This document shows positions 46,201 through 59,207 of a DNA stretch of 64,000 nucleotides, piece by piece. How positions within the stretch are numbered: the stretch's first letter is position 1; each line of letters opens with the position of its first letter. Below the pieces are notes generated by a model that made no database searches, was not told the origin of the DNA, and saw nothing but the letters and a program-made list of their open reading frames with translations. The position numbers and the translations under genes were made by a program. The DNA is from Myotis daubentonii (lineage: Eukaryota; Chordata; Mammalia; Chiroptera; Vespertilionidae): assembly GCF_963259705.1 (NCBI RefSeq), contig NC_081850.1, forward strand, positions 38,649,167-38,713,166. The letters are read 5' to 3'.

Positions 46201-47274
46201 AGAATGAAAAAGGAATAAATAAAATAACAAATGAGTAAATGGCTGGTAAGTGGCAGAGCTAGGATTTGAACCATGGCCTATCCAACTCTGAAGTTTGCCC
46301 TGTGGAGCAGGTTTTCTTTGGTGCTCAAAGTTTTTACCCTTGGAGGAGGTTTGTTCTTGCGCAGCTGGAGAAAGTAAGGCTCCCCACTTGCCTTGGGGTA
46401 CAGACACCTTCTGTTATTTTATTTAATTCTTACAGCATTCCTGAAGGGAAAGCAATGTATCTTCTTTTAGTGCCCTTGGCATCCCAGAATGCGGAGTAAG
46501 ACTAAACCAAGATCATGTCCCATTAGAAATGAATGTCTAAGCTCAGAGCTTATTGCACGGCTGTGGGGAGAACCTCCCTTGCCTCTGTTTTACATCCTCA
46601 CCACCCCATCCCCAAAGCCAATCAAGTGTGATTAGTCAGGGCCCAACCAGAAGAGAGCGAATGCCTGCATTTCACACCCGTCCCCTAGCTCAAAGCCATG
46701 TGTTTGAATTTTGACTGCACCTAGCCTAATGGTGCTAATTTTCACTAGTGGAAATGTTTGGTGGATATGTCTGGGTACGCTGCATAGTCAAAGTAATTAC
46801 AACAACAATCCCTTTCAGGGCAGGTTGCTTGTGAGTATAACCTGCCTTAATAAAGGTGAACATTATTTTCACCTTTCAGTGAGTTGCCATCGCAAACCAG
46901 AGCTGAGCTGAGTGAGGGGTAGTCTGGACAGAACTGGAAGGAAGTCAGAACTTTCAGCCTGTCTCCCTTCCTCAGCCTGTTCCTCCTTCCTCACTCCTAA
47001 CCCACATGCTACCCCATCTGTGCCTCCCCAGCTGTTTCTTCACTCCGGCTGTTTCTTCACCTTTTCCCCGCTTAGTTCTTACCCAGTCTGTTTTAAGAAC
47101 AATGGGCTGGTTCAAAGAACAACTCCCTTGCTAGAGTGTCTGCTCTTTGATGGAAACTGTAATACAGAGCTCTATTTAAGGAATGATTGCAGTGGTGAGA
47201 ATTTCCCTGAGACCTTTCTAGCCGAGTATCTGTATGATGGATTCAGTGTAATGTTGTCACACCTACAAACAACA

Positions 47275-47480
47275 GTAACTTTTATTGAACACTTTCCCTG
47301 AGCCAGGCACCATACTAAGCATTCATCTGATGCTATCGCACCCTCAGAAGGAAAGCATTATAGCCCCATTTAACAGATGAAAAAAGCTTGGGCAGAAAAT
47401 TAAAGACACTGTTTAACAGCACACAGCTATTAAGTGGCAAAGCTGAGAGGTAAATCCAGGTCTTTCTGACTCCAGAATCC
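47275..47480 (-). repeat. MIR SINE (minus)
   Basis: ttttattgaacactttc, tgagccaggcaccatac, atagccccatttaacag, cacacagctattaagtgg and tctttctgactccag are in reverse MIR order. One of the better preserved copies. Confidence 0.8.
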
Positions 47481-47484
47481 ATGC

Positions 47485-47730
47485 TTTAAAAAAAAAATTA
47501 CAGTTTATATTCAATATCAGTTTCAGATATGCAGCATCATGGATAGACATTTATATAACTTACGAGGTGATTCCCCCAGTAAGCCTAGTACCCACTTGGC
47601 AGCATATCTAGGTATTACAGTATTATTGACTACGTTCCCTATGCACTACTTTACATCCTCGTGACTATGTTATAGCTGCCAATTTGTACGTCTTAATCCC
47701 TTCACCTTTTCATCCAGCTTTTTATATTAT
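47485..47730 (-). mobile_element. L1 3' end fragment (minus)
   Basis: It starts at a poly-A/T-like stretch, then tacagtttatattcaat, ttcagatatgcagcatc, gtattattgactacg and ttatagctgccaatttg, similar to the text at 45540-45620. Confidence 0.7.
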
Positions 47731-47939
47731 GCCTTTATGCCTCCCACATCTCTCCTGACTAACATGGAAAGTATAGAATCAGGTGAAAATGGGAGCCTTA
47801 ACTCAAGATTCCTAAAAATTTCTGGGGTTTTATTACTAATGATGAGTTGTTCTATTTTAGAAGTAACTTTGGCTCCTAGAAGAGGTCAGAATTCAAGGTG
47901 GTTCAATACAGACAGGGATAGAGGGAAATACAGCACAAT

Positions 47940-48380
47940 GCATCAGGGACTGGGCTGTGGGTTCTGTGCCACTTATGCCTAATAGTTTGGGCTAGTTACG
48001 TGACCTTCCTGAGCCTCGCTTTTCCTCATAGGTAAATGGGTGACTAGTATTACCTACCTCATGGGATTATGGTGAAGATCAAATGAGATGCATCAGGTAA
48101 AGCCCTTAGCATGTACCTGGCACTGTAGTTAGCATTTTTTTTAAATATATTTTATTGATTTTTCACAGAGAAGAAGGGAGAGAGATAGAGAGAGTTAGAA
48201 ACATTGATGAGAGAGAAACATCGATCAGCTGCCTCTTGCACATCCCCACCGGGGATGTGCCCGTAACCCAGGTACATGCCCTTGACCGGAATCGAACCCG
48301 GGACCTCTCAGTCCGCAGGCTGATGCTCTATCCACTGAGCCAAACCAGTTTCGGCTAGTTAGCATTTATTAAATGCAGCT
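47940..48380 (+). repeat. MIR SINE, split by a VES
   Basis: gttacgtgaccttcc, tcgcttttcctcatagg, ctacctcatgggatt, atgtacctggcactg and, after the VES, agcatttattaaatg are in MIR order. Confidence 0.8.
48138..48355 (-). mobile_element. VES SINE, full length (minus)
   Basis: Reverse VES with A-tail complement at the left and tRNA-like head at the right (gagccaaaccagtttcgg). Exact 12-bp duplication tagttagcattt at 48126-48137 and 48356-48367. It interrupts a MIR. Confidence 0.95.
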
Positions 48381-48392
48381 GGAGGGAGTCAT

Positions 48393-48446
48393 GGAGGAAA
48401 GGAGGGGGGGAGGGGGGGAAGGGGAGAGGAAAGGAGGGGAGGGAAT
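48393..48446. repeat. G-rich purine tract
   Basis: Repeated runs of 3-7 G separated by A, for about 50 bp. Quadruplex potential on the + strand. Confidence 0.9.
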
Positions 48447-49654
48447 GAATGACAGAGTTAGGGGAATTTTTTTCTAGGTCCTGATCCTCATAAGGTTTCA
48501 TAGGCAATATCTCTATAGTACATGGATATTTCTGCACATTGATTTAATAGTACTATACTTTCTTAATGAAATGGCTGCTTTTACACAATCCTCAATAACC
48601 CAAAATAAATTTTGTAATGTTTTAGAAAAATTTTGAAAGGGCAGGAATCGTGAAATGGTTTTCTTGATTGTTTTTTCTCCAGCATGTTACTAAGTGGAAA
48701 GAAGGTAATCAATAATTAACCTGAGACTTCAGCACACCAGAGAGGGTAATGAGAGGCAACATTTCACTCCAAAATGCTTTCCTTAAAAGCCAGATGTCGG
48801 GAGAGACTAGAGAGTCCTTGTCAGAAATTCCCTAATGATGGAGCACAAGCACCAGCCTTCATGTGTTTAAATCCTCAGTTTAACATCATGCTCCGTCACT
48901 GCAGTGCACATACCAGGTCCTGCAGTATCTCCTGGCCTGAAGCTAATTGTCCCTTAGCAAAGATCGATAAGCGGTCTGTTAATTAGAAGGACTGAGAGGA
49001 ACTCAATATTTTGTTGTTAAATATTTCTTTTGGAAAACAGTGCTAAGTGGCCCATAAATGAGAGAATGGGCAGGCCTTCTGTTTCTTCAGGTCTGGCTTA
49101 ATGATCAGCTCAGCAGGCAGTAAAATCATGGTAAACTCCTCTAAGTCTACGTCTTTACTCTGTTATAGGGTTAGAAAACAAACCAAGTTCCAAAGTCATT
49201 AATGGATTTAGAGAAAAAACCCATCTGGCCAATCTGAAAAAATTTAAATACTTTTCTGTTTTCCCTAGGCAAGAACCTATGTCAGCACTTCTGGGGTGTG
49301 TCCTATTGGGGTAGAAATTTCTTGAGCTGTTCTACTGAAAGGGGGTTCTGTGATCAAATGAGTTGGGGAATTTGCATAATAGATCACACAAAGATTCACA
49401 ACATGCACGGTAACATGTTAGAAACTCCGGTAAGTGCTACATCAAAAAATCCTGTTTAAGGTACCAGTTCCCACAAAGTACTTGACATAGAACCCTTGTC
49501 TTAGGTAGCCCCTTTTAGCACCACCCTACTGCCATAGCACTTAATCCATTGTATTGAAGCTGTCTATTTCCCTGCCTCGTTACATTAACCAGACTGTAAG
49601 CTTCTGATGCAGATAACCATGTCTTAGTTATTTTTCATTTAGTCATTTATTTTA

Positions 49655-49797
49655 ATCCTTACTCGAGGACATTTTTTGCATTGATTTTTAGAGAGATTGG
49701 AAGGGAGGGAGAGAGAAACATCAATGTGAGAGAGACATATCCACTGGTTGCCTCCAGCACATACCACTGAGCCTGCTAATGCCTGGCCAGGGCTAAT
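49655..49797 (-). mobile_element. Older truncated VES-type SINE (minus)
   Basis: gattggaagggaggg, agagaaacatcaatgtg, ggttgcctccagcac and gcctggccaggg recall VES in reverse, but the central B-box part is deleted. Confidence 0.6.
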
Positions 49798-50245
49798 TTT
49801 TACTTCTAATGCAAACACAATTTCTGGAACAGAGTGGGTACTCATTAAATAAGAAAGAGAATTAAACTGTCAAAAATGATGTGTTCTCATGACAAGGAAG
49901 AGTAACATAAATCCATCAAAGGAAGAAGGAATATTAAATGTTTCTGCCTTTGGGCCATATAAAACTTAATCCCTATAGCACAACAGCTGAGCAGTTTGTT
50001 CTGTAAGAAATTCTAGTGTGAACACTTAAATGCAAGACTATTCTGCTGGCATGGGTATAAAGACACACATTAACATATACATGCTAAGTCTGGTTTGGGG
50101 CTTTTTATGATTATATTTACTAAAACCCCAAACTCTTCTCTTTGGAAAAACTTTCCATCCTTACATCGCGCCATTTTTCTATACCCAAAGATGGATGTGA
50201 GATTTTGCAAGATCCTTTCTGAATTTTCCAGATCCTTTTTCTGTC

Positions 50246-50264
50246 CCCCGCCCCCCCCCCCCCC
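50246..50264. repeat. Poly-C run
   Basis: A C-run with one G inside, in a pyrimidine-rich stretch of about 300 bp (50220-50530). Confidence 0.85.
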
Positions 50265-51479
50265 AGCCTCCATTCTGTGCTTGTGGTCACTGGTATGATC
50301 ACTTCCACATCACACTCTCCCATCCCCAGGCCCTGCTGGCTTCTACCACCTTGGTCCTCTGAACCCTTGGCAGCTCCTTTCATCTACTCCCCCACCCCCC
50401 AGCCCCTTCTCAGCACAGCTGAAGAAAACCAGACTAATGAACCTCCTCTGTTCCCTCAAGCTGCTGGGAAAACCTTTTCATTCATCTCATCTCTAGTTGA
50501 CCTTCCTTCTCATTCCCCACCCAGATGTTCAGATCCATTTTCATTCACAAGTTTTCAACTTGATTCTCCCTGCCTCATTCTTAGGCTGTGACCCCATGGG
50601 CTCATCTCCCAAAAGGATGAAGGCATTCAGCACAAGCCCCTTCAATTCTGTTCCTCTCTGAATCCTCACCTGCCTTTCTTTGTCACCTGATGAATTTGAC
50701 AAAACCAACGGATCCATCTACACATGTTTTCTCACGTTCCTTCCTCCTCTGGGGCCTTATTTCATAAATTATTCCCTCTCTTATAAATCTTCATTAGTCC
50801 TTTGCAACATATGTTGTTCACACAAATGAACAAACCTTCTTTTCACCTTCATACCTATTTAAGCGGCCACCCTATTCCATTCCTGTTATCTTCAAATTTC
50901 TTGAAAAATGCATCTTCAGTTACTGTCTGTGCTTCAGTGCATTTTCTCACTCCCCTATTCCTTGCCTTCTGACCTTGGCCTCCCACCCTCACAGGGCGTA
51001 ACTCATTGATCTTGCTGCAGAAATCATCATGCCTGAGACAATCAATCCCCTCCTCTCAAAGTCCATCTCAAGTGCCCCTTCCTCTGAATCTATTATCAGT
51101 CCTAAACTTGTGTTTTACTTGTTAGAATGAGATTTGTATAATAAAGGATCCTGTGTCTGGAATAGGAAGACTTGGCTTCAAGTCTCAACTCTGATGTTAA
51201 CTATGTAGATCAGAATGCCATCACCTCTCTGTGAAATAAGGGCCTGTTTTAAGAGAACTAACTGCTAAGTCTCTTCTACCTCCTATTTTATTTTTAGGCA
51301 CCTTTATGTCAGGAACTGACCTTTCATGTTGTGCAGCACAATCCTCGTGGATAGCTTTCTTTATTTCTTTATTTCCTCCTACAATAATCTGCTTTTAGCA
51401 AAAAAAAAAAAAAAAATCAATAAAATTTAGGTCTTTGATTTGGATTTATGCTTTTAAAACCTTCCTTTTAAAAAGCAGA

Positions 51480-51562
51480 AATCTAAAATAAATAAATAAA
51501 ATATAAAATAAAATAATTAAAATAAAATAAAATAAAGAAAGAAAAAATAAAAAGCAGAAATC
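51480..51562. repeat. A-rich simple repeat
   Basis: (AAATA/AAAATA)n, following a separate poly-A run at about 51396-51415. Confidence 0.9.
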
Positions 51563-53776
51563 TAAGGGTTTTGAAATTTTTAAAGATAATACTTGGGAAT
51601 TCATCAAATAGAAGAGCAGGTGTAGTAAGTTTCTGGAAAGATGTATAAGTAGGTGACTATTTAATAACAAGATACCTGGTTATAAAAGGCTTAAGGAACC
51701 AGCAACACAATGTGTAGACAAGATACATGAGAGGAGATAAATTTCCTATCACATTTCACGATGTCTGGGAACACTGGGAAAGAGTTGCTCCCCACTACCA
51801 GCACCCCGGCCTAAGGAAAGTAGGGCAACTGAGAACAACGTAGAAATAGCAAGATCATTCATTACTCACAAGATAATCAGCACATATAAAACAGATTATA
51901 ACAGTTCCATACACAGGGCACATTTTACTGTTAAGTGGAATAAGTGTTAACATGGGAATGAATGGAGAGGCTAAGTATGGAAAAGGAGCCAACTCTTGAG
52001 CTTTTCAAGGTACAACGTCTGTAGTCAGTCCAAGAATTCTGCTTTAAATACGAATAAGGCAGGCTTGAGGTATTCTGGGTTTTGTTCTTTTTCATTTCCT
52101 TCCAGGTATTTGTTGAGGGCTTGTGCGTTTCATGTCAGCTTATGGGGAAATGACTGGAAAGACTGATTAGCACAACTGATAGCCGCTAACGCAGCCGACA
52201 GGGATGTAGTGTTTATGTCACCGCATTCTTTCATGACTTTCCCTAGGAGTTAATTTCATGGAATATTACTGATTACCACATTTGTCCTCACAGTACCATG
52301 GAGGTATCTGAAAAGACAGAATAGGCATTCTTTCCACATATTTTTACTAATAAGCTTAAGTAAGCTAACATTTATTCCAAGGATTGCTTACAACCTGAAA
52401 ACACTGCCTTTCACCACACTTCTAAATTTCTAATCTTGTTATTTCACAGCCTTAAAATGGCTGCATTTTAGGAATTCTTTTCCCAAGTTTTCTGGATGAG
52501 GCAATGTGAGTTTTTGATACTCACATTGAACATCTTTAGGGATCTTCTGGTTTTCTGAGCTCATATATTAGGTGAGTATTTCTGAGCGCATAGACCAGGG
52601 AACTATAATCTGAAATCGCTTACTGGGAAATTGGCAATTCAGACATTAATAAAAACTCTCTACTGCCGGGGTCTTTTCCTGCATCTGCTGGGGTTCAAGG
52701 AATCTGGAAAAGGGGCTGTGCATAAATGAATGAAGAAGCTAGAGAAGAAATATGAATTTGGAAGGTATGGGGGAAAGCCAGACGGAAACTTAGTCCTAGT
52801 GATTAAGTTCTCTGAATGTCTGGACCCCTACCTTTTTATTAACACATTTTGCCCTAAAGCAAAGCAGATATACATATCAAAGGTAAGGTTTGGTAAACAG
52901 TAAAGGACCATCAGGTTGGGGGAACTTCCCTCAGCTGTCTGGCAGCAGGCAATAATATGTAGGTCTTCAGCCCTGCTGAAGCCCCAAGTTCCATCAACCT
53001 TTTGATGAACTTCTTGCATTTATGACCTGCTGGAATTAGCCTCCAGCACTCTACTTTCACTTGGGGAAAAATACCTTACTTCCTTTTGCATAGATAGCCC
53101 CATCCTTTTCTCCTCCTCTTGTAAGACTTTCTCTGGCTATTTGCTGCTCTGTCTTGTCAGTGTCTCCCTCTCGTAGAGGTCTCTCTCCAAATGGCCCACA
53201 AGCCACTTCTCTATGGCATCTCCCACCACGCCGCTGATGGGCCGTGAGCTTCTATTTTCTGTTCAATGCCAGATCACACGTGTATCTATACATTGCTCAA
53301 GGAGGCATTACTATTTGTGGCCTGCCTGTTTCATCTCAGTCTTCAAACCAAGACATTTGATTCTCCTTCTGTTTTCGGTGTCCCTATCTGTTACTGGCAG
53401 AAGTGGAGTTCTTGGGGTGCTGCAGGGAAAGGAATTTTCTGAGGCCCCCACAGCAGGATGGGGTATTGTGAAAAGTTTTATTGATGAAATAAAATTAAGA
53501 GGGTTTCCTTACAAGGTCCCATCTCCCTCCATCTCACCATGGACAAAGTCCAATCTTGTTTTCAGCAGGGCTAGGATTAAGGCCACTGCCCAGTCTCTAC
53601 TCCATAGTAAAGCACAGTCCAGTCTAGCATCTGGCTAGGTTAGCCTGTGCTCCCAGCTGCAGTCTATTGCATGTCAAGTCCACATGGTGATGGGCCATGT
53701 GGCTGCTTAAGGCCGCGTGGCAATCTAATGTATGGGCTAGGGTGGGTCATTCTTGCTCTGTGACCCATATTCATCT

Positions 53777-53878
53777 CCATGGCCATGTGCCTTAAGCATG
53801 TACCCTCACTGGAAATCAAACCGTGACCTCCTACTTCATAGGTCAATGTTCAACCACGGAGCCACATCGGCTGGGCAG
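53777..53878 (-). mobile_element. Diverged tRNA-derived SINE head (minus)
   Basis: atgtgccttaagcatg, ctggaaatcaaaccg and tgttcaaccacggagcc are reverse tRNA-SINE text, with a B-box-like part in reverse. Old VES-type or related. Confidence 0.55.
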
Positions 53879-54481
53879 ATATATTTCTAGATAGCATTTC
53901 AATTACATTCATCAAAAAGAAAGCCTCCAAACATGCAAAACTTTGGCCATAACAATTGTACTTGTAGGGGTTTGTTATCAGGAAATAATGGTTATGCACA
54001 AAGATTTAGCTACCAAAATGCATCTCAGCAATAGTTGTAAAAAGTTGAGAAATTGGAAACTGCTCAATTATATATCAGTAGGGGTTGATTTTATAAGTTG
54101 TGGCATAGTTTAAAAAGGGTTTAGTGTTATGTGAACTTTAGCCACAGCTCTTCATCAAGTCAAGGATTTATACTTTGCCTTGGGATCAATGAAAATAAGG
54201 CCAACAACTGTCTCCATGTCTCAGACATGAGTAGAGCAAAGTCAGTATTCCTGCTAGAGTGTCTGCTATCTCTCCTGATCCTGGAAAAGTCCGTCCAGGG
54301 CAGGAATGAGCTCTTGAAGGTCAAGACAAAGACCTAGAATCTTCCTTTTGTGCTAATTATTGATTGCTCTCTGCCTGTCTTCTGGGAGGATTGATATTTT
54401 TATATCTCCATCCAAGTGAGCCACAACAATAGTTATGTATTATGATGTTCATCCTTGGACTTGACAATTAAATTGGTCACT

Positions 54482-54533
54482 ACATTACATTACATTACAT
54501 TACATTACATTACATTACATTACATTACATTAC
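54482..54533 (+). repeat. (ACATT)n pentanucleotide microsatellite
   Basis: About ten perfect copies of acatt with no interruption; likely length-polymorphic. Confidence 0.95.
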
Positions 54534-57237
54534 TCGGGAATGTATTTGGCCAGGGGTCTTTCCTAAGGGAGGTGTGCCAGAGATAAACATTATATGTCCA
54601 CCCAACATTGTTTTGTTCAGGCCCCTGAAGAGAGTTATGTAAAAAAAGATGAAGGCATTTATATCTAATTTCCTTCAATGATGATGTAAGGCTTATAATT
54701 AGATTTAATAATGTCCTCATTATTAGAGTGTGTAATTAGGCTCTAAAACACTAAAAATGATACCATCTCACCTTTGTCTCATGTTCATTTTTCAGAGGCT
54801 TTTCATGTTTATTTTCCATTAGGATCCTCAGTATTAATTGAGTAGGATTAGATATCTGTGTCCCACAATGAGAAGAGCATGAATTTGGCAATCAAACAGA
54901 CCTTGCTCCCAAAACAAAGAAAAGGAAGTAAAAATGGGTACAAATATAGATAAGGTTGTAGGTGTGGATATAGGGATTTGAGGAGATGCTTTCGTATGGA
55001 CTTAATTTTCAATATGGAACATCAGCTAAGGGAGAGAAGGACATCACTGAGGTGAGGGTACACCTGCTACAGAGAGGAGAGGTTACTGACTGAGAGGAGA
55101 GGTTGAAATATGCTGCATATTTCATGCCTGGGTATGTAGCTGGCTGCTGTGTGACCTTGAGCTTATGTCACAGGGGCCTTTTCCTCAGTCTAAAATAATG
55201 ACTGATTCTGATGTCTCTTCTGGAATCTCTCCTCCCTTTACAGTGACCAAAATATTTAAAAATTATGTAGATTTCTTAAATCGGTGAGCTGAGAGATCTG
55301 GATATTAACCAGAAATTAATCTAGATATTAACCAGCAAAAAAGCAAGTAAAACTGTGGTTGCATATCTGCAAGTCTGCCACAGCATGTCCTCTACCACAG
55401 AATAGAAGGCTCCTGTGAGCAGAAAGACTTATGCTGAGAGAAGCGGGAAGCTGCTCAATCTTTATTGCTTGTCAAAGCCAAAAGTTGAATTAAATCAAAT
55501 GAGACTTGAAAAAAGAAAAAACAAAACAGATGGGTCATAGAAGAAAAAAAAGTGTTGGTCAGCTAAAGACATTTGAAAACACATGTCATTCTGCCTTTTG
55601 TGGGTTCTGAAGACTAAATATAGTATCTGCAGGAGGCATGCTATTACAACTTAGCAACTACTTCCCAAAACATGGCTGTGGTTCTAAAATTGCTAACGTT
55701 TCATACTCATTTTTCTAGATAGAGCTACACTCACCCTGTCTTTGGGGATTTGTGAAAATTAGTCAAGTGTCTTAACATTTGAATTTTTGTTTTGTTTTGC
55801 TTTGTGTTTTTGTATTTTTTAAATTATATTACAACTTATTGTCAAATAGTTGAGTGAATGCAATTGCAATTTCATTCTATAGCATATCCTACAATTGCGT
55901 CAATAGCATCTTTATGTAAAGCTCTGGGATTTCACTGACTAGATTATAGTCATTTTGTGAATAATTATTCCATCTACTCTATAGTTGCCATATCCAAATT
56001 TATCTGTGCAAGGGATTCCAAAGGATTTTAACCTCATCAGAGAAAAAGTTAAATTTAACCCAGAATCAACTCTCTGGTAAATTATTGAGGTCCACCACTT
56101 ATAATAAATGCCTAACTAGGTTTGTTTTGTGAACATGGGTAATTTACGGTATTGTTGGCATAGGGTTGAAATGCTCCTGTGTGAAGACAGAAGGCCATTT
56201 CTGGAAGCTATCATTCACTTGCTAATTATAGGCCTAACTGGGGCTATTCAGTTGATAAAGTAGATGGTGGACTAACCGGACAACCTGGCCAACTATGTCC
56301 GTCCAGCTGACCACGGAAACGACTATAAAGACCGTGGGGAAGGGGAGGGGGAAATATAGTGAAAAATCAGTTAATAAAGCCTGTGTTTAATTCTTCAATA
56401 CAGACAATCCTTTTTCACTGCACAACAAAGGTTTGCTGTTGTATATTCCACATCTCTCTGCAAAGCTTGATTTTTCTCCCTCCCTTAACAAAACCCTATT
56501 CATTGTGTTGGGTAGTCCTTGAACTATAAGACTTCATAAAATTAAGATCAGTAACCCTAATACTTTTAAAAATCCAATCTGACTTAGTTTGGAAAATAAG
56601 CTCCTGACATATCTGTTTCTTTCCTAGGTGCTTTAAGCAGGAACTTTTATGGACTTTGACTGCTCTAGGGGCAATCTAGCCCCTCTGACTAACACAATCT
56701 TGTGGTTGGGTTTCTGTACAGACCCTCTCTCCACCCCACTGCTTCTCCCACACTTCAAAAAACTTTAGGAAATAGTTAAAGACTTTGCTCAGTTACTTTT
56801 TAGGATTATGTTGTTTTCAAGGAGTAGATCATTCTTTTTCAAAAGAGAGATGGATGAAAACAAAGAAGAAATTCCATTGCCCTTGGACAATGTGCCGTTT
56901 TGTGAACAGGAAATTGGAGCAGTAAAGCCCTGCTAATCTCGGGGATGATGATTCAGTTCGAGTGTTAGTACCTCTCCCTTGCTTTTACACTCCTTTGACT
57001 TTGGTTTCCAGGGCTTGGAGATAGTTCGTTCCTTATTCAAACCATTCCCCAGTGATGTGCAGGAGAGAAAACCAACTCAATCTAGTCCACTTTTAAAGTA
57101 GAAAACAACTGTTCTGTTCTGACCTGGGAGAAGAAATAGGTTGAAAATAACAATGATAATGAGGTAACAGATCTGAAAGTGCCAGCACAGGGAGGACACA
57201 GAATAGGAATTTGGTAAATGGGGCTTTATAATCCGTA

Positions 57238-57600
57238 CAGCAGTTTCTACCACCCTGGACCAGAGGAGATTTTGTCCCCACCCCAAGGGTATTTGCCAAT
57301 GTCTGGAGACATTTGTGATTGTCATGACTTGGGGGTGATACTGGCATCTAGCAATATTGGTATCAGCGTACTATGTCACAAACTACCCTAAATTAACCTC
57401 TCCACCTCAAGTGGCCCCCACAATGTAACATGGCTGCACAAGAATAGGAGCTGACATTATCAGCATTATGAATAGCAGGGGGAAAACCCAATGTGATAAC
57501 CAAACAGAGACCAGGGTTGCTGCTTAACATTCTATAATGCATAAGGGAATCCCCTACAACAAAGAATTATCTGAACCTGCAAAAGTGCTGAGATTAGAAC
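57238..57600 (+). mobile_element. MER20 hAT fossil interrupted by another repeat
   Basis: Left part: aatgtctggagacattt and gtgatactggcatctag. Right part: agagaccagggttgctg and acaacaaagaattatc. In MER20 these are adjacent; here about 150 bp (57351-57505) separates them. Confidence 0.8.
57351..57505. repeat. Unnamed repeat, copy A, inside MER20
   Basis: It shares the exact strings aacctctccacctcaagt and gaataggagctgacatta, plus tcagcattatgaa, with 58216-58356. It lies inside a MER20, so it moved or was copied after MER20 inserted. I cannot name the family. Confidence 0.75.
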
Positions 57601-58215
57601 ACCTTACTGTAGATAAATGAGCATGTACAATGTCTGCTTAAAAAGTAAGTTAAGTAATAGTGTTGATCCTTACTTGACTATATTTAGAAGTATATGCAGA
57701 TATGTTTCTGTAGCTCTCCATTCATTGCCTGTTTCCAAAGCTGGTCTAGGTAAGATTCCTCAACAATGAATGTTCTCTCTCGAATAAAAATGTTCAAGTA
57801 TCACCAGTGCCAAAAACTGGAACCTTTAGTACACTAAAACAAATTGATTTACACAAATCTAATTTGCCTCTAACTTTTAAGAGATTTGCATAAAATCAGA
57901 AACACCCATCTACAAGAGATCACTTTCCTTCATCCCTCTTCTTCTCCCCTCTCAAATAGATATTAATATGCACTCAAGTTGCCTAGGGTTTTTCCCCTTG
58001 TCTTTAGAAATATCCCACTTGCTTTGAAATACTAAAATGAAATAAACACTCTTTTTTTAAAAGATCTAAAAATAAAAAGAGGTTGATTCCTCAAGAATTT
58101 AAACCGTGGCCAATTCCATTCTTGTCACATTCTTAACTGGACCCAGAGACAGAGTTCTTAAGAACAGACCAAAATGTTTGGCTTTCCCTTCGTCCTGTGA
58201 CAACCAGACCCCACC

Positions 58216-58356
58216 ATCAGCTTGCTGTGTCGCGAATTACCTAGAATAACCTCTCCACCTCAAGTAGCCCTCACAGTGGAAGATGGTGGCTCAAGAATAG
58301 GAGCTGACATTATCAGCATTATGAAGAGCAGGTGGAAAGTCCAGTGAGTTAAACCA
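58216..58356. repeat. Unnamed repeat, copy B
   Basis: Alignable with copy A over about 140 bp in the same orientation, with scattered substitutions. Copy A ends within MER20; the extent of the element here is unclear on the right. Confidence 0.75.
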
Positions 58357-59174
58357 AGCAAGCTGATCTTGTGGTGTGTCTTTTGTGTGTGTTGGGATGC
58401 TGATGGACAACTGCCAAACAGATTAGGGGTTTGAGACCATAGTTTGAATCTAATCCTTAGCTGGCTGACTGTGGACCTTTTATCAGGCAGAACAGCATGT
58501 GGTATGGCTAGTGGTCTCTGTGCGGAAAGAGTTCTAAGAACAACCCAGTACGGTTCCAGAACATCTTTAGCATTTCACTTAACCAGCTGTGGCAGATGAC
58601 AGATTGTTTGGAATGCCCAAAAGGAGCCAGGAAGTTCTCTCCCATGGAACTTCCTGCAGTGAGGAAATGTTAGGTGTCTGCTGTGTCCAATTCAGTTGGC
58701 CACTCATGCTATGTGGCTATTGAGCATTTGGCATGTGGCTAGTGTGACTGAAGAAATGCATTTTTAATTTTACTCAGTCCTAGCAACTATCATAATAAAC
58801 AATGCCAATCTAGGACACACGAACTCATTATTCTGCATCTTAATTATAGATATCCTGATTCCTTTTTCTATTTAAAAGAATTAAAACAAAATTATAGAAT
58901 GTTTAGAAAATAACGGGAAATTCTGTTTACGCCTCCTAAATTCATGAGCCTAACATAATTGTTATGAATTTGGTCAGCTTTCAAGGTTTTTTTCTATTTA
59001 TTTTTAGATGAGCTTTTTATTATTTCCTGTAACCAGCTTTTTCACTTAACATGATGAAAGGAATATATTTCTGTATTACTAAATAATATTTACAAACTAT
59101 CAGAGCTAACAACTACCTGTTTCTTAGATTGTGGAGCACATTTTATTTCTTCTATTTTTGAAATGTTTGGATTG

Positions 59175-59207
59175 TTTCTTGTTTTGTTTTGTTTTGTTTT
59201 GTTTTAT
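59175..59207 (+). repeat. (TTTTG)n simple repeat
   Basis: About five tandem ttttg units. Confidence 0.9.
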
